64,000 bases of DNA from Streptomyces puniciscabiei (GCF_006715785.1 NZ_VFNX01000001.1:3052501-3116500), one strand, 5' to 3'; shown: positions 53,923 through 62,569, numbered from the stretch's first letter. The notes: generated by a model from the letters alone, not told the origin. Numbers and translations are program-made.

Positions 53923-54279
53923 ATGGCCCAGAACAAGGTCATGAAGATGTGGACCGCAATCGTCACCGCCTTCCTCGCGCTGTGCACGGCGCTCGGACTC
54001 GTCACCACGACGACCGCCACGACCGCGGCGGCCGCTCCCAAGAACGAGGGCCCCAGCACCGGCACCGCGCACCGGACCATCCCGACGGTCCCGACGATCC
54101 CAGCGCCACGTCACTGGTCACGTTCCCACGCCAGTGCCCTGCCCCCCACGATGAAGCAGCGCATCCGGGCCGAGGCCCACGGAAAGTCCCCCCGTTGCCG
54201 GCACCGCCCCCTCACCGACACCCAGTCGGACACCGCGACCACTCCTGAAGGTCCCTCGGCGGCCACGCTCGACTGCTGA
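53923..54279 (+). CDS. Small secreted or membrane-anchored protein (DUF6344-like)
   Basis: A 118-residue protein. Signal or anchor helix at about 8-30 (MWTAIVTAFLALCTALGLVTT), a Thr/Ala stretch, then a Pro/Ser/His-rich external part and a final Cys. The start MAQNKVMKMWTAIVTAFLALC is one I associate with DUF6344 from memory. ATG behind GTGAGGGG. A possible ECF (sigma-E-like) promoter upstream hints at envelope stress control (inference). Confidence 0.65.
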   Translation: MAQNKVMKMWTAIVTAFLALCTALGLVTTTTATTAAAAPKNEGPSTGTAHRTIPTVPTIPAPRHWSRSHASALPPTMKQRIRAEAHGKSPRCRHRPLTDTQSDTATTPEGPSAATLDC

Positions 54280-54349
54280 CGGTCGGCCTCACGCAGTACC
54301 GCAACGTCTCGACCACATGGCGACTTGCGTACGCACCAGTCGACACGGA

Positions 54350-54379
54350 AGACCCCCGGCCGGGTTCGGCCGGGGGTCT
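54350..54379 (+). terminator. Terminator after the small secreted protein
   Basis: Perfect 12-bp arms AGACCCCCGGCC and GGCCGGGGGTCT, followed by CGCGCTTTT. Confidence 0.9.
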
Positions 54380-54477
54380 CGCGCTTTTCCCGCCCGGAAC
54401 CATGACCGACGCACCTGGAACCATGGCCGGCAGACCGACGATGCCTCCCACGATCCCGGAAAGGGGTGAGTGCTGCC

Positions 54478-55257
54478 GTGACCCGGCGCGTCACCGTTGT
54501 CACCGCTGTCCACGGCCCGTCCGCGCGGTTCCTGCCGGACGCCTACGCGTCCCTGTGCGAGCAGCGGCTTCCCGGTGGCTGGGAGTGGGAGTGGGTGATC
54601 CAGCAGGACGGCACGACGGACGAGGTCCGCCCGTACGTCCCCGACGACACGCGGGTGAGCTTCGGCCAGGGCCGGCCCGGCGGGCCCGGAGTGGCCCGCA
54701 CGATCGCGCTCGCGCGCGCCGGGGGCGCGTATGTGAAGGTCCTGGACGCCGACGACCGGCTCACGCCGGGCGCGCTGTCCCGCGACATGGCCGTGCTGGA
54801 GGCACACCGCACCGTCGGCTGGACGACCTCCCGGGCCCTCGACCTGCTGCCGGACGGTTCGACGGTGGGCTTCCCCGGCGATCCGGACGACGGCCCGCTG
54901 GAGCGCGGCGTCGTGCTCGACCACTGGAAGCGGAACGACTTCCGCGCCCCGGTCCACCCGGCGACCCTGTGCGTCCGGCGCGAGCTGCTCGTCGCGCTCG
55001 GCGGCTGGATGGCCCTGCCGGCGTCCGAGGACACGGGCCTGCTGCTGGCGCTGGACGCGGTGAGCCGCGGCTGGTTCTCGGCGGAGGTCGGCCTGCTGTA
55101 CCGCAAGTGGGAGGGCCAGGTCACGGGCCAGGCGTCCCACGTCGACCCCGTCGAGCGCACGGCCCGGATGGCGGTCGCCGAGGCCCGGGCTCGCGCGCTG
55201 GCCGACTTCAAGTGGTCCTACCCGGCCGGGCCCGCCGGCACGTCGTCCACCGCGTGA
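54478..55257 (+). CDS. Glycosyltransferase family 2 (GT-A)
   Basis: A 259-residue GT-A glycosyltransferase without membrane segments. The nucleotide-sugar fold starts VTVVTAVHGPSARFLPDAYASL, continues WVIQQDGTTDEV, and the metal-binding DxD region is VKVLDADDRLTPGAL (about 86-100). A later GGWMALPASEDTGLLLAL has the ED-like catalytic acid. The acceptor is unknown. GTG at 54478 with GGTGAG seven bases before it; a GTG four codons upstream has poor spacing. It stands alone after a terminator. Confidence 0.85.
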   Translation: MTRRVTVVTAVHGPSARFLPDAYASLCEQRLPGGWEWEWVIQQDGTTDEVRPYVPDDTRVSFGQGRPGGPGVARTIALARAGGAYVKVLDADDRLTPGALSRDMAVLEAHRTVGWTTSRALDLLPDGSTVGFPGDPDDGPLERGVVLDHWKRNDFRAPVHPATLCVRRELLVALGGWMALPASEDTGLLLALDAVSRGWFSAEVGLLYRKWEGQVTGQASHVDPVERTARMAVAEARARALADFKWSYPAGPAGTSSTA

Positions 55258-55284
55258 GTGGCTCCATGGGGGCGCACCGGGTCC

Positions 55285-55473
55285 CTACTCCGTGAGCCTG
55301 ATCGCCTGCGAGGGGCACTTCTCGGCCGCCTCCTGGACCTGCGGGTCGCCGGCGGCCCCCTCCCGGCCGGGCCGTACGACGCCGTAGCCGTCCTCGAACG
55401 CGAACACGGCCGGCACCCGGTGCGCGCACTCGGCGGAGCCGTAGCACAGGGAGCGGTCGACGGAGACCTTCAT
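55285..55473 (-). CDS. 3Fe-4S-type ferredoxin (62 residues)
   Basis: A 62-residue ferredoxin. Cys10 and Cys16 (CYGSAEC) and Cys near 54 (KCPSQAI), with Ala where the middle Cys of a 4Fe-4S site would be, give the 3Fe-4S pattern of Streptomyces P450-reducing ferredoxins. Such proteins usually sit beside a cytochrome P450; none is seen here, so it is an orphan. ATG preceded by GGAGGACGC. Confidence 0.9.
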   Translation of the reverse strand: MKVSVDRSLCYGSAECAHRVPAVFAFEDGYGVVRPGREGAAGDPQVQEAAEKCPSQAIRLTE

Positions 55474-55628
55474 GCGTCCTCCAGTCCTGGACGGTGGCTT
55501 TCTGGACGTCACTGCCCGTCGCACCGCTCGCCGAACCGGCCCGGTTCGAGCCAACGTTCGCGGTACCGTCCGCTCGCCGAACCGGCATGCCCCCTGCAGG
55601 TCGCCGAACCGAACCGGCCCCCTTCGCC

Positions 55629-56111
55629 CTACCGCTCCCGGCCCGCGACCGACAGCCAGTGGGCCACGCGGCGGACCGTGGGCTCGTCGAGCAGGTCGGC
55701 CATCGTCCGGACCGCCTCGCCGTCCTCGGCGCTCAGGTCGTACAGGCCCGCCTTGCTCAGTCCGGCCATGAGCACCTGGTGCCGGCGGTCCGTCATGCGT
55801 TCCGCGAGCCTGGCCGGTTCACCGGCACCGGGCACGGGCCGGTCGGCCGAGTCGGCCGGGGCGGGAGCGGGCGCCCTGCCGGCCGGGGCGTCGAAGAGGT
55901 GCCAGGCGCCGTCCCTGGGCCCCCACAGCGCGACCACCGCCTCCTCGTCGCGCGCCCGCAGGGTCTGGGTCATGTCGCCGACGGCGTACAGCACGCAATC
56001 CCGGTCGGGGGACTCGGCGCCCACCGTCCAGGAGTCCTGTGCGGGCTGGTGGAACATCGCGACCCAGCGCGGAACACCGTGCGGTCGCGGGCACGGGGGA
56101 CGCTTGTGCAT
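55629..56111 (-). CDS. Uncharacterised protein behind a strong palindromic operator
   Basis: A 160-residue protein I do not recognise. MFHQPAQDSWTVGAESPDRDC and VVALWGPRDGAWHLFDAPAG in the first half form a small, probably globular part; an Ala/Pro linker and a helical end follow, reading LMAGLSKAGLYDLSAEDGEAV and ADLLDEPTVRRVAHWLSVAGRER. ATG at 56111 follows AAGGGGTGAG. A perfect 9-3-9 palindrome lies 60 bases upstream. No transport signal. Confidence 0.65.
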   Translation of the reverse strand: MHKRPPCPRPHGVPRWVAMFHQPAQDSWTVGAESPDRDCVLYAVGDMTQTLRARDEEAVVALWGPRDGAWHLFDAPAGRAPAPAPADSADRPVPGAGEPARLAERMTDRRHQVLMAGLSKAGLYDLSAEDGEAVRTMADLLDEPTVRRVAHWLSVAGRER

Positions 56112-56170
56112 GACACTCACCCCTTCGGGAGCGGGACTCTCACCTCGGGAACAGCCGTCGGTGGGCACCG

Positions 56171-56191
56171 TATCTGACGGTTCGTCAGATA
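56171..56191. promoter_or_regulatory. Perfect 21-bp palindrome, likely TetR-family operator
   Basis: Arms TATCTGACG and CGTCAGATA, spacer GTT. Positioned in the promoter region between the 56111 gene and the 56306 gene. Confidence 0.7.
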
Positions 56192-56305
56192 TCCAGGGCC
56201 GCCCCGGCATCCCAGCCGCGCTTCTGGCCTCTTCAAGGCCGACGTGGCACCCTGCCCGCACCCAGGACCAGAGTGCGGTGTCGTCCCGGACGAGGGAGGC
56301 CGAGG

Positions 56306-56854
56306 ATGAGCGGACGGGAAGAAGCGGGGGCCGGAGCGGTCACGGAGGAGGCCGAGGCGCTGCGCAGGCTCCACGGGGCCCGCGCGCACAGCGCCTACGC
56401 CCGTGCGGTCGCCGCGTGCCGGTACGCCGGTGTCGGCCAGGACGCGGCCGAGGTCGTCCCGACGGACCCCGTCGGCCGCGCCGCCAACGCGCTGCGCCTG
56501 TCGGCCGAGTCCCTCGCCGCGCTCACCGCGTCCACCCCTGACCCCGCCGCGGACGCACGATGCGCCCGCAACGCCGCCGCCACCGCGGCACTGGCCGCCC
56601 AGGTGGCCGCGGCACGGGACGGCTGCGGCACAGCCGCGGCCACGGGCTCCCTCGCATCCCGCACCACCTCCACGGCCTCCGCCGCCGCCCTGCGCGCGGC
56701 GCTGGCGGCGTCCCAGGCCGCCGCTCTCGCGGCCGGTGGCAGCGCGCGAGGACAGGACGCGGCCCTGAACGCCTCCGCCCAGGAGGCCGAACACCACGCC
56801 GTGGCCATGGCCCGAGCGGCGGGGTGGCTCGAGGCGAGCACGACGATCCGCTGA
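56306..56854 (+). CDS. Alanine-rich helical protein (DUF6099-like)
   Basis: A 182-residue, strongly Ala-rich protein with long amphipathic helices and no membrane segment or known motif. Family name from memory only. ATG follows GGGAGG; an in-frame ATG at 56273 has no ribosome site. Located after the palindrome at 56171-56191, divergent from the 56111 gene. Confidence 0.6.
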   Translation: MSGREEAGAGAVTEEAEALRRLHGARAHSAYARAVAACRYAGVGQDAAEVVPTDPVGRAANALRLSAESLAALTASTPDPAADARCARNAAATAALAAQVAAARDGCGTAAATGSLASRTTSTASAAALRAALAASQAAALAAGGSARGQDAALNASAQEAEHHAVAMARAAGWLEASTTIR

Positions 56855-57345
56855 GGCGTTCCACACATACCGAGTGTTCCGGTTATACGGCCATGTGCCC
56901 GGCATCGCACGGTGGTTCACCTGAGCGGTGTTTCACGTGAAACATCACCCGGCCCACCGGTCGTCCAGCCCGCCCGGAACACACCATCCCCTGCCCGTCC
57001 GGCGCCGGTCCCTCCCCTCGTGGGGACCGGTGCCGGACGGGGCGAGGTCTCGACCCGTGCCGCGTCGGCTCGACACGGGCCGAAGAAGGGAGCCGATCCG
57101 GAGGTTCACGGGCTGATCGAAATTGGCCGAGATCCTTCGCCGCCAGGGGCTGTCTGCACGAGCACGGGGCCGTGGCCTGTCCGGACGGTGTGTGATGGGT
57201 CCGCTACCGGGTCCGGATCCTGCCATCTGCCGCCCACGACGAGGAGACCGCGATCTCCGGTCCGGCGCTTATCCGCAGGTCAGCCGTATAGGGTGAGTTT
57301 TCCGGTCCGGACGTCCAGATGCGGGGGGAAGTAAGGGGTGGGACC
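56855..57345. other. Intergenic region with parS before the STAND-WD40 gene
   Basis: No gene supported. Perfect parS at 56930-56943. Near 57286 a -10-like TATAGGGT sits about 60 bases before the WD40 gene start. Confidence 0.5.
56930..56943. other. parS site (ParB binding)
   Basis: GTTTCACGTGAAAC with flanking T and A, making a 16-bp palindrome. Confidence 0.95.
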
Positions 57346-60300
57346 TTGAGTTCCGACTCAGGGGCACGCACAGCTTTCGCCGAGCGCCTTGCGCTGCTGT
57401 ACAAGGAGGCTGGAAACCCTCCCCTCAAGAGCGTCGCCGAGGCGGTCGTACGGCTGCAGCGGGTCGACGAGCGCGGCCGGCCCGTGCGGGTGTCCGCGCA
57501 GCGGATCAGCGACTGGCGCCGGGCCAAGAACGTGCCGGCCCAGTTCACGGCCCTCGCGGCGGTGCTGCACATCCTGATACCGGAGGCACGTCGGCTGCGG
57601 CCCGCGCCGGTGTCCACGGGCCTGTACGACCTCGCGCACTGGCAGCGGCTGTGGGAGCGGGCGCTGGCCGACCCGGTGGGCGACCGGCCGATGCCGCCCG
57701 CCGAGGAGAACCGGGAGCCCCCCGTCCAGGCCCCGCCCGTCACCGGAGGCGTCTGCCCGTACCGGGGCCTCGCGCCCTACCGGCAGGAGGACGCCCGGTG
57801 GTTCTTCGGCCGGGAACGGAGCACGAGCGCGCTCATCGCCCAGCTCCGCGCCGCCGAGCGGACCGGCGGTCTGGTGATGCTGGTCGGCGCCTCAGGAGCG
57901 GGGAAGTCCTCCCTGCTGAACGCCGGCCTGGTGCCCGCCGTACGCGGCGGCGCGCTGCGCGACGGACGCGGCACCGGTATGCCGCACACGAGCGCCCGGA
58001 CTCTGCAGGAAACCGCCGACTGCGTCCTGCACCTCGTCCCCGGCGCCGACCCCCTCGGTGAGCTGGTTCGCCGTATCCCCGATCTCGGAACGGTCGCCGC
58101 CGACGCGCGCCGGGCCGAGCAGGAGGCCACGCGGAATCCGGTGGTTCCCGGCTCCGACTCCCCCCAGGTGGCCCGGGCGGTCCACGAGGCCGTGTCCGAG
58201 TGGGCCCGCCGCGAGGCGTCCCAGGAGTGCCGCACCGTCATCGTCGTGGACCAGTTCGAGGAAGCCTTCACCCTCTGCTCCGACGAGGCGGACCGGCGTA
58301 CGTTCATCCAGCTGCTGCACGCCGCCTGCACCCCGCCCGCCGGCTCGGACGAGCCCGCCCCGGTGCTCGTCGTCCTCGGTATCCGCGCCGACTTCTACGA
58401 GCAGTGCCTCGGCTACCCGGAACTGGCCGACGCCCTCCAGCACCGCCACATGGTGCTCGGCCCGCTGACCAGCACCGAGCTGCGCGAGGCCGTGACCGGC
58501 CCGGCCAAGGCGGTGGGTCTGGAACTGGAGGCGGGGCTCGCCGAGCTGATCGTCCGCGAGGTCAGCGCCGACGGGCCGCGCGGGGCACACGACGCGGGCG
58601 TGCTGCCGCTGCTCTCGCACGCCCTGCTCGCCACCTGGCAGCGTCGCAAGGCCGGACGGCTGACGCTGGCCGGCTACCGCGCGGCGGGCGGGATCCAGGG
58701 AGCGGTCGCGGCGACCGCCGAGCGTGCCTGGTCGGGGCTGGACCCCGCGGCCCGCAGCGCCGCGCGGCTGCTCCTGCTGCGCCTGGTCAGGCTCGGCGAG
58801 GACACCCAGGCAACGCGGCGGCGCGGCACCCGGCGGCAGCTGGCGGAGGAGTCGGCGGACCCCGGCAAGACCGAGGAGTCCTTGGAGGCCCTCGTACAAG
58901 CCCGGCTGGTGACGCTGGACGCGGACACCGTGGAGATCACCCATGAGGCGCTGCTCCACGCCTGGCCCCGGCTGCGGAACTGGATCGACGACGACCGGGG
59001 TGACCAGCTGCTGCGCCAGCGGCTGGAGGAGGACGGCCGGGCCTGGGAGGACTCAGGCCGGGACAGCTCGCTGCTCTACCGGGGCTCCCGGCTGGAGCAG
59101 GCCCGCACCTGGGCGCGGTCGGCCGGGGACACGTATCTGACCCGCAGCGCGGTGGAGTTCCTGGCCGCGGCGGTCCGGCTGCGCAAGCGCTCGGTGTGGC
59201 TGAGCCGGGCCGCGGTGGCGGCGCTGGTGGTGCTGGCCCTGGTCGCGGGCGGGTCGGCCGTGATCGCCTGGCAGCAGCGGGACGACGCGGTCTTCGAGCA
59301 GGTGCTCGCCGAGGCCGACCGGGTCCAGAGCACGGATCCGTCCCTGGCCGCCGAGATCGACCTGGTCGCCCACCATCTGCGCCCGGACGACGAGGGCACC
59401 TACAGCAGGCTGATCTCGATCGTGAACGCGCCGCTGGCCATCCCCCTGTCCGGCCACACCGGGGCGGTCTACCTCACCTCCTTCAGCCCCGACGGCAGAA
59501 CGCTGGCCACGGCCAGCTACGACCGCACCGTCCGGCTGTGGAACGTGGCCGACCCGCGCCGGCCCACGCCGCTCGGCAGGCCGCTGACCGGCCACACCAG
59601 CTGGGTGAGCAGCGCGGTCTTCAGCCCGGACGGGCACATCCTCGCCAGCGCGGGGGACGACGGGACGATCCGTTTGTGGGACGTCACCGACCCCGCTCAG
59701 CCGAAGCGGCTCGGCAAGCCGCTCGCCGGCCACCTGGGCACGATCTACCTGATCGCCTTCAGCCCGGACGGACGCACACTGGCCTCGGCCGGCGAGGACC
59801 ACACGATACGGCTGTGGAACGTGGCCGACCCGCACCGGCCGAGTGCGCTCGGCGCCCTGCGCGGGCACAGCGCCGCGGTGCGCAGCGTCGCGTTCAGCCC
59901 CGACGGGCGCACCCTCGCGGCGGGCGGTGACGACGACACGATCCTGCTGTGGAACGTGGCCGACCCGCGCCGGCCGAGGCCGTACCGCACCGTGCTGAAG
60001 GGCCACACGGACCTCGTGCACTCGGTGGCGTTCAGCCCCGACGGGCACACCCTCGCCTCCGGCAGCGCCGACGACACGGTCCGGCTGTGGAACGTCACCG
60101 ACCCCGCCCACCCTTCCGCGCTCGGCACACCGCTGGCCGGGCACACCGGGCCGATCTGGTCGGTGGCCTTCAGCCCGGACGGCAGCAATCTGGCCGCCGC
60201 GAGCGCGGACAGCACGGCGAGCCTGTGGAACGTCAGCGACCCCTCGTCCCCGTCGCAGGTCGGAGAGCCGTTCGCCGGCAGCAGCGGGGAGATGTACGCG

Positions 60301-61416
60301 CTGGGCTTCAGCCCCGACGGGCGCACCCTCGCCACCGGCAGCGGCGACGGCAAGGTACGCCTGTGGTCGCTGCCGACCTCGGACATCGTCGGCCGCACCG
60401 GCGCGTTCCGGCCGGACGGGCGGGTACTGGGCACGGCGGCGCGGGACGGCAGGCTCCGGCTGTGGAACGTAACGCGGCCCGACCGGCCGGTGCTGCTGAG
60501 CAAGCCGTTCATGCGGGGAGACGCCGGCCATCGCTCGCTGCGGTTCTCCCCCGACGGCCGCCTCCTCGCCGTCCTCACCTACGACCACACGGTGTATCTG
60601 TGGAAGGTCGGCGATCCGTCGCACCCGGTGGTCGCCGGATCGCCCATCGCCCTGCGGACGCGCTTCGCGGGGCCGGCCACGCTCGCCTTCAGCCCGGACG
60701 GCCGTACCCTGGCCACCGCCTACGACGACACCACCGTCCAGTTGTGGGACGTCACCGACCCCGCGCACCCCGCCGCGCTCGGCAAGCCGCTCACGGGCCA
60801 CCGGGGCTACGTCAACGCGATCACCTTCAGCCCTGACGGGCGGACCCTCGCCTCCGGCAGCGCGGACAGCACGGTCCGCCTCTGGAACGTCACCGACCCG
60901 GCCCACCCGTCCGCGCTCGGTCGGCTCACGGACCACTCCGGACCGGTCAACGCGCTCGCTTTCAGCCCGGACGGGCATGTTCTGGCCAGCGGCAGCGACG
61001 ACGACACGGTCCGGCTGTGGAACGTCACCGACCCCGCCTCGGCGACCGCGCTCGGTGCGCCGCTCACCGGCCACACCGAGGCCGTCAAGCTGTTGACGTT
61101 CAGCCCGGACGGGCACGTTCTGGCCAGCGGCGGCAACGACAACACCGTCCGGCTGTGGAACGTCACCGACCCCGCCGCGGCGACCCCCATCGGCCAGTCG
61201 ATGAGCCCCAACGCCAGGTCGGGCACCTTCCTGTCGTTCAGCCGCACGAGCAACGTCCTCGGCCTCTCCAGCGGCACGGACACGGTCCGCCTGTGGAACC
61301 TGGACCCCGCCGCGGCGATCGAGCACATCTGCTCGGTCACCCGGGGCGTGCTGACCCCGCAGAAGTGGCACGAGTACCTGCCCCGCCTCTCCTACGACCC
61401 CCCGTGCGGTAACTGA
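57346..61416 (+). CDS. HTH-STAND NTPase-WD40 membrane protein
   Basis: A 1356-residue multidomain protein. Residues about 5-90 are an HTH-like helical domain (AFAERLALLYKEAG, VSAQRISDWRRAKNVP). Residues about 135-600 are an nSTAND1-type NTPase with CPYRGLAPYRQEDARWFFGRE, Walker A GASGAGKSS (about 181-189) and Walker B VIVVDQFEEAFT (about 298-309). One membrane-like helix lies at about 620-640. Fourteen WD40 units (about 702-1340), each with FSPDGRTLA and DDTVRLWNV-type strands, enough for two seven-bladed propellers. STAND proteins assemble on ligand binding and signal. Start TTG with AAGGGGTGGG upstream; the ATG at 57319 lacks a ribosome site. Confidence 0.9.
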   Translation: MSSDSGARTAFAERLALLYKEAGNPPLKSVAEAVVRLQRVDERGRPVRVSAQRISDWRRAKNVPAQFTALAAVLHILIPEARRLRPAPVSTGLYDLAHWQRLWERALADPVGDRPMPPAEENREPPVQAPPVTGGVCPYRGLAPYRQEDARWFFGRERSTSALIAQLRAAERTGGLVMLVGASGAGKSSLLNAGLVPAVRGGALRDGRGTGMPHTSARTLQETADCVLHLVPGADPLGELVRRIPDLGTVAADARRAEQEATRNPVVPGSDSPQVARAVHEAVSEWARREASQECRTVIVVDQFEEAFTLCSDEADRRTFIQLLHAACTPPAGSDEPAPVLVVLGIRADFYEQCLGYPELADALQHRHMVLGPLTSTELREAVTGPAKAVGLELEAGLAELIVREVSADGPRGAHDAGVLPLLSHALLATWQRRKAGRLTLAGYRAAGGIQGAVAATAERAWSGLDPAARSAARLLLLRLVRLGEDTQATRRRGTRRQLAEESADPGKTEESLEALVQARLVTLDADTVEITHEALLHAWPRLRNWIDDDRGDQLLRQRLEEDGRAWEDSGRDSSLLYRGSRLEQARTWARSAGDTYLTRSAVEFLAAAVRLRKRSVWLSRAAVAALVVLALVAGGSAVIAWQQRDDAVFEQVLAEADRVQSTDPSLAAEIDLVAHHLRPDDEGTYSRLISIVNAPLAIPLSGHTGAVYLTSFSPDGRTLATASYDRTVRLWNVADPRRPTPLGRPLTGHTSWVSSAVFSPDGHILASAGDDGTIRLWDVTDPAQPKRLGKPLAGHLGTIYLIAFSPDGRTLASAGEDHTIRLWNVADPHRPSALGALRGHSAAVRSVAFSPDGRTLAAGGDDDTILLWNVADPRRPRPYRTVLKGHTDLVHSVAFSPDGHTLASGSADDTVRLWNVTDPAHPSALGTPLAGHTGPIWSVAFSPDGSNLAAASADSTASLWNVSDPSSPSQVGEPFAGSSGEMYALGFSPDGRTLATGSGDGKVRLWSLPTSDIVGRTGAFRPDGRVLGTAARDGRLRLWNVTRPDRPVLLSKPFMRGDAGHRSLRFSPDGRLLAVLTYDHTVYLWKVGDPSHPVVAGSPIALRTRFAGPATLAFSPDGRTLATAYDDTTVQLWDVTDPAHPAALGKPLTGHRGYVNAITFSPDGRTLASGSADSTVRLWNVTDPAHPSALGRLTDHSGPVNALAFSPDGHVLASGSDDDTVRLWNVTDPASATALGAPLTGHTEAVKLLTFSPDGHVLASGGNDNTVRLWNVTDPAAATPIGQSMSPNARSGTFLSFSRTSNVLGLSSGTDTVRLWNLDPAAAIEHICSVTRGVLTPQKWHEYLPRLSYDPPCGN
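59445..61366 (+). repeat. Fourteen WD40-coding repeats
   Basis: DNA-level repeats of about 129-135 bp with the conserved cores CTTCAGCCCCGACGGGCGCA and CGGCTGTGGAACGTCACCGA; units 11 to 13 are the most alike. The eighth and last units are the most diverged. Confidence 0.85.
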
Positions 61417-61486
61417 TCGGCCAACCTGACTCATTCTCGATCGACTTGCCCCCACGAGGCGCCCGGGCTTGTTACCCTTGGCCACA

Positions 61487-61531
61487 GCCCGATCGCTGGT
61501 GCATCCCCCGTCGCCAGCGGTCGGGCCTTTT
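61487..61531 (+). terminator. Intrinsic terminator after the STAND-WD40 gene
   Basis: Arms CCCGATCGCTGG and CCAGCGGTCGGG around 14 bases, then CCTTTTC. Lies 70 bases after the stop, with a promoter-like TTACCCT at 61471 just before it, so it may instead end a small RNA. Confidence 0.8.
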
Positions 61532-61588
61532 CATGCCCGCCACTCGCCGGCACTCCGCGCACGAGGAAGCCCCCCGATGCACATGAAG

Positions 61589-61620
61589 AAGACCCCCGAT
61601 CCATCCGGACCGGGGGTCTT
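61589..61620. terminator. Terminator after tRNA-Ile
   Basis: Arms AAGACCCCCG and CGGGGGTCTT around 12 bases that also partly pair (GATCC/GGACC). Lies just 3' of tRNA-Ile on the minus strand; followed by TTC. Confidence 0.85.
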
Positions 61621-61627
61621 CGTGCTG

Positions 61628-61701
61628 TGGGGCTAACAGGATTTGAACCTGTGGCCTCATCCTTATCAGGGATGCGCTCTAACCAACTGAGCTATAGCCC
61701 C
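61628..61701 (-). tRNA. tRNA-Ile (GAT)
   Basis: 74 bases: acceptor GGGGCTA/TAGCCCC, discriminator A, D-arm AGCTCAGTTGGTTAGAGC, anticodon loop CTGATAA (anticodon GAT), T-loop GGTTCAAATCC. CCA is not encoded. A promoter TTGGGA-17-TAATCT (61770-61742) lies upstream on the minus strand. Confidence 0.97.
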
Positions 61702-61741
61702 GCCGCGCTCTGCGGTGTGTGTCCCGCGCGCTGACTCCTGA

Positions 61742-61770
61742 AGATTAGCGCACGACCACGTCAGTCCCAA
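61742..61770 (-). promoter_or_regulatory. Promoter of tRNA-Ile
   Basis: -35 TTGGGA (61770-61765), 17-base spacer, -10 TAATCT (61747-61742); start point expected about 35 bases before the tRNA. Confidence 0.65.
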
Positions 61771-61813
61771 AATCGGTTGTCGCAGGCCCGTCACCGGCGC
61801 GCGGGAAGGCGGT

Positions 61814-62551
61814 TCACTCGTCCTCCGCCAGGGTCAGCTCGATACCGCCCACGAAGCCCGCGGAGAGGTTGTAGATGAACGCGCCGAGTGTCGCCAGGGC
61901 CGTGGCCAGGACCACGTCGATGACCGCGATGATCGTCGTGAACGTCAGGACGTGGGGGAGCGACAGGAACGCCTGGAGATCGAAGCCGTTCCCCTCGTTC
62001 GAGCCGGTCGCCTCCGAGATGGTGCCGCCCACCGACGAGAACACGCCCATCGCGTCCAGGACCATCCACAGCACCGCCGAGGCGACGATCGTGCAGATGC
62101 CGAGCGCGATGGAGAGCAGGAAGCTGACCTTCATCACCGACCACGGGTCGGCCTTGGCCACCCGCAGCCGGGCCTTGCGGGTGCGCGGTGCCGTACGCGC
62201 GCCGGTGCGCGGACGGCGTACGGCGCCGGCGGGCGGCTGGGCCGGATAGGCCTGCGGCGGGTGGTACGGCCCGGAGGGCTGCTCCGGGCGCCGCTCCCCG
62301 GGGAGCGGAGACGACGACTGCGCCTCGCCGGCCGCGGCGGCCGGGCCTCGGGTGTCCGTCACAGTTCCCCCCTGGGGTCCAGACGCGCCGGCGGCGTCCT
62401 TCGCAGGCACCTGTACCGGCTTCAGGTTGGTCGTGTGCGGGTCGGTCGTACTCCCCGCACCCGCCCCGTGCGCGGCGGAGCCACGGCCGCCTCCGTCCGC
62501 TTCCGTACCCGTGGGGGTACCGGCCGATCCGGCGCCCGTGGCTCCGCTCAC
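61814..62551 (-). CDS. DUF3566 membrane protein downstream of gyrA
   Basis: A 245-residue protein: 130 residues of low-complexity cytoplasmic N-terminus (Gly/Ala/Pro/Thr), a basic patch, then the DUF3566 domain with two membrane helices (about 147-170 and 200-225) and the family sequence ADPWSVMKVSFLLSIALGI. The ending FVGGIELTLAEDE is conserved. Always found just after gyrA in actinobacteria; the role is unknown. GTG start eighteen bases after the gyrA stop, with GAGGAGAG upstream, so it is in the gyr operon. Confidence 0.92.
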   Translation of the reverse strand: MSGATGAGSAGTPTGTEADGGGRGSAAHGAGAGSTTDPHTTNLKPVQVPAKDAAGASGPQGGTVTDTRGPAAAAGEAQSSSPLPGERRPEQPSGPYHPPQAYPAQPPAGAVRRPRTGARTAPRTRKARLRVAKADPWSVMKVSFLLSIALGICTIVASAVLWMVLDAMGVFSSVGGTISEATGSNEGNGFDLQAFLSLPHVLTFTTIIAVIDVVLATALATLGAFIYNLSAGFVGGIELTLAEDE

Positions 62552-62569
62552 GATGACTCTCTCCTCGTG

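Noticed and set aside
57319..57345. ATG at 57319 as the start of the STAND-WD40 gene
   Set aside because: No Shine-Dalgarno before it, whereas AAGGGGTGGG precedes the in-frame TTG at 57346.
57346..61416. Clear antiphage defence island
   Set aside because: No neighbouring nuclease, toxin, integrase or composition shift; the gene lies among housekeeping genes, so defence is only a possibility.
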